Part shown: positions 58,663 to 64,000 of the stretch, in pieces | Numbering within the stretch: position 1 is the first letter of the stretch | Layout: each line of letters starts with the position of its first letter | NCBI GenBank assembly: GCA_020850695.1 | Contig: JADZEF010000002.1 | Span: 1 to 64,000, forward strand | DNA: 64,000 nt | Source: Planctomycetaceae bacterium | Lineage (GTDB): Bacteria > Planctomycetota > Planctomycetia > Planctomycetales > Planctomycetaceae | Reading direction: 5' to 3' | Made by a program: the position numbers and the translations under genes | The notes under the pieces: generated by a model | What the model saw: only the letters and a program-made list of their open reading frames with translations | Database searches by the model: none | Told to the model about the DNA's origin: nothing

Positions 58663-59484
58663 TCACTTCCCAAAGTACACCGATTCCGGAGTCCGGCTGT
58701 TCAATGACTGGTGCGGTCGCTCCCGTCCATAAAAATCGAAGTACGCCCGCAATCCCTGCTCCGTCTCCTCGCCCGTCGCGTAGTCCTGCAAATAGACGTT
58801 CTCGTACTTCACCGTCCGCCACAGTCGCTCCACGAACACGTTGTCCAGCGCTCGTCCCTTCCCATCCATGCTGATCCGGATTCCCGCCTCCTCCAATCGG
58901 CTCGTCCAGGCCCGGCTCGTGAACTGACTCCCCTGGTCCGTATTGAATATCTCCGGCCTCCCCACCCGCAGCGCCTCGTCCAGCGCCTCCAGGCAAAATT
59001 CCACATCCAGCGTGTTCGACAGCCGCCAACTCAGCACATGGCGGCTGTGCCAGTCCAGCACCGCCGTCAAATACAAGAAGCCCCTCCGCAGCGGCACGTA
59101 GGTGATGTCGGTCGACCACACCTGATTCACCCCATCCATCGTGATCTCCCGCAAAAGATAGGGGAAAACGCGGTGCTCCCCGTCCCGCTCCGACAGCCGC
59201 GGCTTCGGATAAAGCGACTCGATCCCCATCACCCGCATCAGCCGAGACACCCGCTTCCGATTGATCGGACTCCCTTCCTGAATCCCCAGCGCCACCGCCA
59301 TCCGACGCGACCCATAGAACGGAGTCTTCAGATACTGCTCGTCGATCAGCCGCATCAACCGCAGGTTCTCTTCGCTCTCTCCAACCGGCTCCAGATACCA
59401 GCTCGAACGGTTCAACCCCAGCAACTCGCACTGACGCCGCACGCTCAACTTCCGATGCTTCGCATCCACCAGGCCCCGCTTCAC
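58663..59484 (-). CDS. IS3-family transposase OrfB (DDE catalytic part)
   Basis: The 273 residues cover the rve-type catalytic core: first Asp in QVWSTDITYVPLRRG, second in IFNTDQGSQFTSRAW, Glu in DNVFVERLWRTVKYE. The N-terminal HTH_21 region (YGSRRMAVALGIQEGSPINR) is present. It is in the -1 frame relative to OrfA and open back to the A9 tract, so it is most likely made as an OrfAB fusion, not from the GTG at 59484. The frame ends normally before the left inverted repeat. Confidence 0.92.
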   Translation of the reverse strand: MKRGLVDAKHRKLSVRRQCELLGLNRSSWYLEPVGESEENLRLMRLIDEQYLKTPFYGSRRMAVALGIQEGSPINRKRVSRLMRVMGIESLYPKPRLSERDGEHRVFPYLLREITMDGVNQVWSTDITYVPLRRGFLYLTAVLDWHSRHVLSWRLSNTLDVEFCLEALDEALRVGRPEIFNTDQGSQFTSRAWTSRLEEAGIRISMDGKGRALDNVFVERLWRTVKYENVYLQDYATGEETEQGLRAYFDFYGRERPHQSLNSRTPESVYFGK

Positions 59485-59485
59485 G

Positions 59486-59776
59486 CTAGCCGAGCCCGGC
59501 AGATTTTTTTTTCAACCACTCCAGTTCCACCTGGAGCTTCCCGATCTGCTCGTACAACGCCGACTCCTTCCTCTCCACGTCCTCCCTACGCGAACTCCCC
59601 TCCCGCTCGAAGAGCATCGACGCCTCCGCCAGAAGCCGCTTCTTCCACTGCGCAATCAGCGTCGGATGAACCCCGTGCTCAGCCGCCAGCTCGCTCACCG
59701 TCTTCAACCCCCGGACCGCCGCAAGGGCGACCTTCGCCTTCAGATCCGCTCCGTAAACCTTCCGCTTCCGTGACAT
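59486..59776 (-). CDS. IS3-family transposase OrfA (HTH)
   Basis: The 96 residues contain an IS3-type helix-turn-helix (KAKVALAAVRGLKTVSELAA EHGVHPTLIAQWKKRLL) and a leucine-zipper-like C-terminus (YEQIGKLQVELEWLKKK). Nine A residues on the minus strand (59504-59512) encode the Lys run just before the stop. A -1 slip there joins OrfA to OrfB. ATG 59776 is the start. Confidence 0.9.
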   Translation of the reverse strand: MSRKRKVYGADLKAKVALAAVRGLKTVSELAAEHGVHPTLIAQWKKRLLAEASMLFEREGSSRREDVERKESALYEQIGKLQVELEWLKKKSAGLG

Positions 59777-59852
59777 CCACAAAACCCCTTCAGTGTCCAG
59801 AAGAAACCCGGTCACCCGAGCTTAACCCCTGGTCCACTTTTCGGGGACCACC

Positions 59853-60779
59853 TCACGGGTTCACAGCGATGAGTTCCAGCAAATTTCCGGGTGGGGGTAT
59901 CAAACTCGCGAAACTTCGTTCGAGGTTGCCTCGACCCGCGCTGCCCCGCATGGCTGGTTTCCTGCGGACTTGGCAGTGGCTCGCGATTTCATCTCGAGCT
60001 GGGCGAGTCGGTCGATCTGCCGGGTAAGCCTCAGTTGGGTTTCGATCGACGGCAGCACCCCCGTCATCGTTTCCGGGTTGTGCGCGAGCGATCGGGCGAT
60101 AGATTCCCCCAGTTGAAGAGCGATCCGCATCAGGTCGCTGTTGACCGTTCCGAGCACCGCCTTCAGGGAATTCTTCCGAGAGAGGGCTTTCAATTCGTAT
60201 TCTCGCACCTTCTGCATGCGGGCCGCCGAAGTCTCCTCGTCGATCGGACGCTCGCCGTGGCGAGGCTTCTCCCCGTTCTCCATCAAGTCGTTCTGCATCG
60301 TCCAGTTCCTCTTGTGTACTCGAGTTCAAGTTAAGCATTTCTTGCGCTGGCACGCTGCCTGACGCAAGAACCATGGTTCTCGGTCGTCGGATCTCATGCC
60401 CGTGAAACATAAGGCCCGCGGCTTCCAATGCAGGTCGCAGAGTTTGCTTCGCCTTGCGCAGGATCTGCCTTGCCAGTTTGGTCGCTTTCGACACCTCCCG
60501 TTCGTCCCTTCTCGACTGCTGCAGGGCTTTCAAGTCCTCACGCAGCTGATCCGCGAGCTTCGAATCCGTGCCGATGTATCGGACGATCTGCCTGTTCTCA
60601 CGCCGGAATCGCAACTTGTAATGTCGTCGCGCCGAGCCCCGGAGTTCCTCGGCAATGAACCCCTGACGGGAAAGCGCCGCCATATCGTCCGCCGTCAGCC
60701 GCAGTCGGGAGAGCCCCTCAGCCTTTTCAGCGGAAGCACCGAAGCCGGGATCGTCCGAACCTGGGTTGCCTGTCCGCAT
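59853..60779 (-). CDS. Unrecognised protein of the right-end cassette; only the first half convincing
   Basis: The first 160 or so residues look real (LRLTADDMAALSRQGFIAEE, YKLRFRRENRQIVRYIGTDS, KLARQILRKAKQTLRPALEA). They resemble a family I associate with planctomycete mobile DNA. From about NSSTQEELDDAE on, the frame is Arg/Gly/Pro-rich and runs opposite the 59900-60298 gene, so the true end may be lost to a frameshift or the rest is fortuitous. The start overlaps the 477-residue gene by 85 bases. Confidence 0.5.
   Translation of the reverse strand: MRTGNPGSDDPGFGASAEKAEGLSRLRLTADDMAALSRQGFIAEELRGSARRHYKLRFRRENRQIVRYIGTDSKLADQLREDLKALQQSRRDEREVSKATKLARQILRKAKQTLRPALEAAGLMFHGHEIRRPRTMVLASGSVPAQEMLNLNSSTQEELDDAERLDGERGEASPRRASDRRGDFGGPHAEGARIRIESPLSEEFPEGGARNGQQRPDADRSSTGGIYRPIARAQPGNDDGGAAVDRNPTEAYPADRPTRPARDEIASHCQVRRKPAMRGSAGRGNLERSFASLIPPPGNLLELIAVNP
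59900..60298 (-). CDS. Unrecognised protein of the right-end cassette
   Basis: The 132 residues are mostly helical and charged (AARMQKVREYELKALSRKNS, ATMTGVLPSIETQLRLTRQI in pattern). AGAGGAA lies eight bases before ATG 60298. It lies wholly inside the longer frame 59853-60779, but this frame has the more protein-like composition here. The IS3 element is inserted 45 bases beyond its stop. It is the last gene of the minus-strand cassette; no function is suggested. Confidence 0.55.
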   Translation of the reverse strand: MQNDLMENGEKPRHGERPIDEETSAARMQKVREYELKALSRKNSLKAVLGTVNSDLMRIALQLGESIARSLAHNPETMTGVLPSIETQLRLTRQIDRLAQLEMKSRATAKSAGNQPCGAARVEATSNEVSRV

Positions 60780-62128
60780 CGGTCAATCTCCCGTGACAAG
60801 TCGACGACCCGATCCACCGTCGCGAGCAGTTTGTCGAAGGACTTCAGAGCCATCGGCTCGGAGTTCTCCGCCGACCGGTCCACGGTGCTCCTGGACAACC
60901 TCTGGTTCAATTGGGCGGCGCGAAGGTGGAAGGCATGACTGACATCGGCCAGCGCCAACCGCAGCACGCGTTCCCGGGGGTCAGGAATGAGCAGGGCATC
61001 GTCCTTCAGCGGGCGGATCACCTGTTCGTCCAGGAGTCGCAGCCAATCGTTCCATGTGCGCTGCTGTTCCTCGGCGGTGGGTCGGCCGGCTGCGGAATTC
61101 GCGGCGGGATGGCAGAGTCGCGCGAGCGTCGTGGCGACGTCCAGCGGTGCCGTGATCGGTTGCGGTCGCGGTTTTCCGACATCCATCAGCATGCCCGTCG
61201 ACTCGTACAAGCTATCGCGCACACCCTCCCGAAAATGTTCTGCATCGCGATGCTCGAGGAAATAGCTCAACCTGTCGCGCTCTTTCTCTGACGGCTCCCA
61301 CGCACTGATGTCGAAAGTCTCCAGCCCGAGGTATTCGTCAAGCCGTTCGAAGTGCCGGGCAATTGCTTTCAGCGGAGTCGGCGGTTCGATGGCGAGCGCG
61401 GCGGGGGACCAGCCCACGAAGATCATGCGCCATTCGATCTCGTCGTCGAGCTGGTCAACCTCGAGTTCGGAGACCGGTGGGATGGGATGGGCGTCGACGC
61501 CCGGGAACGGGTGAACGGACACAATTGGCGGCGACTGATCCGTCGTGGGCGAGTGAGCCTCGAGCTCCTCGTCTTGATGACGATGACTCAGGCGCAGCGC
61601 CAAACCGAAATTCTCGGCGAGTTTCTTGCACTGAGACGGGTTCAGGTTCTCCAGCCCCGTCGCAAGCGTCGCCGCCAGTCCACAGGCCCGCAGAACGGCA
61701 ACGTCGCGCGTCGAGAAGGCGATGAGCAGTTCCCCGCCCCGGGCTCGAGCCGCCGCACGTGTTGGTCCATCGTCGAGAATGGCGAAAATCGGCAGTTCCC
61801 GGCCGGAAAGACTGCCCCTGTCCGTCATGAGGTCAGAGATGCGTCCGGTTGCGGACTCCCGAATCGCAATCAGTATTCCGATCGGGTCGGTCAGAACCTG
61901 AGCGAGGCTCAATGTTCCGTCGCTGCCTCGGTCGACAACTCCGGCCTGGTGGAGTGCCTCGACGGAATGTTCTGCGGTGAGATTCGCGATCGTCGTGGCG
62001 GGATCTCGAGGATTGCGGAACGCGCCCGGAGCGGCCGCCAGAAACGACAACGGATCCTCTATCGCATCGGGTTCGCAGTTCTGGATCAAACTCTCATAGA
62101 CGCGGCTCAGAGAGTCATCCGTTGTCAT
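60695..62128 (-). CDS. Unrecognised 477-residue protein of the right-end cassette
   Basis: A soluble protein without signal or TM helices. The N-terminal half has an ordered look (SFLAAAPGAFRNPRDPATTI, LTDPIGILIAIRESATGRIS, ELLIAFSTRDVAVLRACGLA). The acidic middle is followed by WPxA-like WSPAALAIEPPTPLKAIARH and a helical C-terminus. I see no nuclease, ATPase, HTH or zinc motif. It is central to the four-gene minus-strand cassette and overlaps the next gene. It may be a transposition accessory or cargo protein. Confidence 0.65.
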   Translation of the reverse strand: MTTDDSLSRVYESLIQNCEPDAIEDPLSFLAAAPGAFRNPRDPATTIANLTAEHSVEALHQAGVVDRGSDGTLSLAQVLTDPIGILIAIRESATGRISDLMTDRGSLSGRELPIFAILDDGPTRAAARARGGELLIAFSTRDVAVLRACGLAATLATGLENLNPSQCKKLAENFGLALRLSHRHQDEELEAHSPTTDQSPPIVSVHPFPGVDAHPIPPVSELEVDQLDDEIEWRMIFVGWSPAALAIEPPTPLKAIARHFERLDEYLGLETFDISAWEPSEKERDRLSYFLEHRDAEHFREGVRDSLYESTGMLMDVGKPRPQPITAPLDVATTLARLCHPAANSAAGRPTAEEQQRTWNDWLRLLDEQVIRPLKDDALLIPDPRERVLRLALADVSHAFHLRAAQLNQRLSRSTVDRSAENSEPMALKSFDKLLATVDRVVDLSREIDRCGQATQVRTIPASVLPLKRLRGSPDCG

Positions 62129-62211
62129 GACTAACCTCTCTCAATAACTGGTCGACGGACAACGAACTCAGTAGCGGGCCCGCGGAAAGACTCCTCGGGG
62201 TGTGGGGTGTC

Positions 62212-62682
62212 TCACGCCGCCGACTCATGGGTGTTCAAAGGACATCGGGAAGTGGCGTGGACGGGCTTCTCGATCGACGCTCCCGCATGCGACGCTGAGG
62301 GCAGGTCGTCCTCTCCCCTGATTGATCTCAGCTGCAGCATTTCCAGGTCATGGGTCCGAATGTCTTGAGCGCGCTGATGTTCGAACTTTTCACGCTCGAG
62401 TTGCAGTTCGGCTTTCCGGGTCTCGTAGTCCAAGGCCAACTTCAGGAAATCGGCTGCGTCCTCGGGACTTCCAAGCGGAGCACTCAATACCCCGAGCATC
62501 TTGACGTGTAGCAGCATCTCCCTGTCGAACAGCCGATCCGCTTCCTCGAGCGGGAGCCGGGCCTTGGCATCAAGCAGGCTCTCGGCAACAATCGCACCCC
62601 CGTAGTACGCCAGCTTCAGGCCCGCGGTGAACTCCGCCTTCCCGCGGAAATCTGGGGCTCGATGACACGTGCCGCGATCCAA
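62212..62682 (-). CDS. C-terminal part of a frameshift-split cassette gene
   Basis: The frame uses a TTG start. The convincing part begins at KAEFTAGLKLAYYGGAIVAE and continues DRLFDREMLLHVKMLGVLSA, then a coiled coil (ALDYETRKAELQLEREKFEH). It joins smoothly to the upstream frame (RVIEPQISAG) if one G is restored at about 62638-62646. It is therefore probably the second half of one protein, not a separate gene. Confidence 0.55.
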   Translation of the reverse strand: MDRGTCHRAPDFRGKAEFTAGLKLAYYGGAIVAESLLDAKARLPLEEADRLFDREMLLHVKMLGVLSAPLGSPEDAADFLKLALDYETRKAELQLEREKFEHQRAQDIRTHDLEMLQLRSIRGEDDLPSASHAGASIEKPVHATSRCPLNTHESAA

Positions 62683-63062
62683 CTCGTGGCGCGCAGGCAG
62701 GTCCGAACGTCGAAGAATAGGGATTCCGTGAGCGTGACGGTGGCTTCCAACACCCCCAGATATTCCGCGATGTCGGATGCGCCGCAGTCTGCCACCGCCA
62801 GGATCATCAGGCGTTCGGCCGTCGACTCATCCGCCCACAGTCGGTATGCGTCGGCGATGTCGGGATGTTTCCGATCAGCGATCGACTTTCCCGAGTCTCC
62901 TCGGTTCCGGAGCCCAATGAAGTCGGCCACGCGGCTGACCAAGGCGTCCTGGCCACCCACTCGCGAGTGCTGGCCCAAGGCTTGACGTGCCGCAACGGCG
63001 ACTCGCCCCCCGGGCCCGTCAAGGTTGCGGTAGATATCTGCGACGATATCAGACGGTTGCAT
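62616..63062 (-). CDS. N-terminal part of a frameshift-split cassette gene
   Basis: From ATG 63062 (SD-like GGAAGGGA seven bases upstream) it reads MQPSDIVADIYRNLDGPGGR, RLWADESTAERLMILAVADC and LFFDVRTCLRATSWIAARVI, then leaves frame near QISAG. The frame is also open upstream to 63191. Together with the 62212-62682 part it would make about 280 residues. It looks like a planctomycete mobile-DNA family of unknown function. The gene faces the MerR-like gene across a 255-base divergent region. Confidence 0.6.
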   Translation of the reverse strand: MQPSDIVADIYRNLDGPGGRVAVAARQALGQHSRVGGQDALVSRVADFIGLRNRGDSGKSIADRKHPDIADAYRLWADESTAERLMILAVADCGASDIAEYLGVLEATVTLTESLFFDVRTCLRATSWIAARVIEPQISAGRRSSPRA

Positions 63063-63317
63063 CGCGATTCCCTTCCGTGGTCTTGCTACGAGCGAATCCC
63101 TCGCTGGCCGATGTCCCCGCGGGCAAACCACCGTTGTTTTGATTGATCCCGAGCGGCTCCGCCTTTTGCCCTTATTTGGGCTATATGTCAAGGGTCACGG
63201 AAACAGTGAGCAACAAATCAATCAAGTCCAGTAAGAGATCGGCCGAAAGCATACCTCGGACGCGGTACCTGCCCCGCAGATGATGGTATTTGGCCCGACT
63301 TTGGATACAGTCATGGA

Positions 63318-63647
63318 ATGGACATCTCCCAATTGCATGCCGCCACCGGAATCAGCCGAAGGAAACTCCGGTACGTTCTGGATCATCGCTTGGTCCCGGG
63401 GCTGGACATCGAGATTGTTCCGGATGAGGTCGGGCGTCCGCGAAAATTCGCGGTGGACGTCGGACTAGCCATCGTCAGCGCCGCGACACTTTTGGAGCTC
63501 GGACTGTCTCATGAAATGATCCGCAGTGCTATTTGCCACGACATTCTGGAGTTTTCTGCGCGAGTTCTCGCCATTTCCGACTCGGATTTCAACTGGTCGC
63601 CCATCGGGATTGTTCTGCAAGCCATGTTGACCATGATTGAGGCATGA
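63318..63647 (+). CDS. MerR-like small DNA-binding protein
   Basis: The 109 residues begin with a MerR-type HTH (DISQLHAATGISRRKLRYVL), a wing-like segment (VPDEVGRPRKFAVDVGLAIV) and a helical C-terminus (LELGLSHEMIRSAICHDILE). It has no metal-site cysteines. Its stop overlaps the next ATG (ATGA), so it is co-translated with the transposase-type gene. It probably controls the element or the divergent cassette. Confidence 0.7.
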   Translation: MDISQLHAATGISRRKLRYVLDHRLVPGLDIEIVPDEVGRPRKFAVDVGLAIVSAATLLELGLSHEMIRSAICHDILEFSARVLAISDSDFNWSPIGIVLQAMLTMIEA

Positions 63648-64000
63648 GCTCCGCAACTCGAACTCAGCGCACGTACGACCATCGCCTGCGCGATCTCGTC
63701 CGATCAACGGGCGACATCCATCAGGCCATCGGACGAGGTATTCCACGCTCCACCGCGCGGGGCTGGCTATCCTCGCGCCGGGCCGAAGTGGTCACCGTTG
63801 ACGGGGTCGACCGGGACGTCGTCAAGCTTCAAAAGGAGTTGCTCGCACTTCGCAGACGCTTGGAACGGCTCATCGCGTTGCTGCGGCTCGTCATCCTGCT
63901 GTGGAAGTTCTCCGGGTTCTCGCTCATCAACCTTCGGATTCCCGACCGAGAAAGGAAGCTCAGGCTGCTTCGAGCCATCGATCGGTCTCATTCCGTCCTT
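63644..64000 (+). CDS. DDE-transposase/integrase-type protein, N-terminal part, runs off the right edge
   Basis: The 119 residues run to the window end without a stop: MSSATRTQRTYDHRLRDLVR, STGDIHQAIGRGIPRSTARG WL, then a coiled coil (VVKLQKELLALRRRLERLIA LLRL), ERKLRLLRAIDRSHSVL. The HTH plus coiled coil followed by RLLRAI(D/E)RS matches planctomycete transposases with an rve catalytic domain, which would lie outside the window. The ATG overlaps the MerR-like stop. It is probably the mobility gene for the right-end element. Confidence 0.7.
   Translation, partial: MSSATRTQRTYDHRLRDLVRSTGDIHQAIGRGIPRSTARGWLSSRRAEVVTVDGVDRDVVKLQKELLALRRRLERLIALLRLVILLWKFSGFSLINLRIPDRERKLRLLRAIDRSHSVL

Larger units (their letters stand above)
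58450..59855 (-). mobile_element. Complete IS3-family insertion sequence, 1406 bp
   Basis: The terminal inverted repeats are TGAGGTGGTCCCC at 58450-58462 and its complement at 59843-59855. Past five mismatched bases the match resumes with GTGGACCA, so each repeat is about 26 bases. CGGG occurs immediately outside both ends (58446-58449 and 59856-59859), a probable 4-bp target duplication. It carries orfA and orfB on the minus strand with a frameshift site. Both frames look intact, so it could be active. Confidence 0.9.

Overview
The window looks like chromosome from a GC-rich member of the Planctomycetota, order Planctomycetales or close to it. I infer this from the overall gene style and from several families I associate with planctomycetes: a 65-residue basic protein, a Cys/Pro-rich secreted protein next to guaB, a neutral-ceramidase-like Tat protein, a YVTN/cytochrome c fusion, and a COG1821-type ATP-grasp that elsewhere belongs to methanopterin/methanofuran C1 chemistry. 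No rRNA or tRNA gene was found.

Layout. (1) 1-3.9 kb, accessory: an McrB-like restriction NTPase cut short at its C-terminus, a two-TM SLATT-like protein with a C-terminal zinc ribbon, a translationally coupled small Cys protein, and a short fragment of planctomycete mobile-gene type. (2) 4-26 kb, mostly core: HdeD-type membrane protein, O6-alkylguanine repair, prfA, rpmE, a large hybrid kinase, the divergent epmB/efp pair, a second hybrid kinase followed by an HD-GYP response regulator, guaB, rsmA, rplY and pth. (3) 26-33 kb: a frameshifted SDR gene, an array of TTCGGCGCTG repeats in front of a membrane-embedded sigma-54 activator, and a Tat ceramidase-like protein. (4) 33-43 kb: an extreme Cys-rich secreted protein with a near-consensus promoter, an excisionase-HTH/EIIA fusion, an RNase HII-like protein, trpA, a c-type cytochrome/propeller fusion, pirin, an M48 protease with a partner, a pteridine-reductase-like SDR and an orphan molybdenum-hydroxylase FAD subunit. 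(5) 43-57.6 kb: an mlaE-mlaF-mlaD lipid transport operon, a membrane C39-like protease, lutC, an LCCL protein, an orphan parA, a TrkA-N/RyR membrane protein, panB, an MfnD-like ligase and rimI. (6) 57.7-64 kb, accessory: an ISL3 remnant, a complete IS3-family element (inverted repeats, 4-bp duplication, A9 frameshift site), then a minus-strand cassette of unrecognised genes facing a MerR-like gene coupled to a DDE-transposase-type gene that runs off the right edge.

How it fits together. The core genes cover translation quality (RF1, EF-P and its lysine modifier EpmB, L25, Pth, RsmA, RimI), purine and pantothenate synthesis, and signalling. The two ends are mobile or defence DNA. A pattern that crosses the window is a set of intergenic elements, each built from one short word repeated and usually mirrored as a long imperfect hairpin (6.8, 16.5, 45.5, 47.0 and 54.6 kb), plus two 7-nt pyrimidine tandem repeats that end at the start codons of guaB and mlaD. 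The best candidates for something undescribed are the right-end cassette, the repeat array with its membrane sigma-54 activator, the TrkA/RyR protein, the SLATT/Cys pair, and the repeat-word hairpins. Product names rest on motif recognition by eye; no database search was run.
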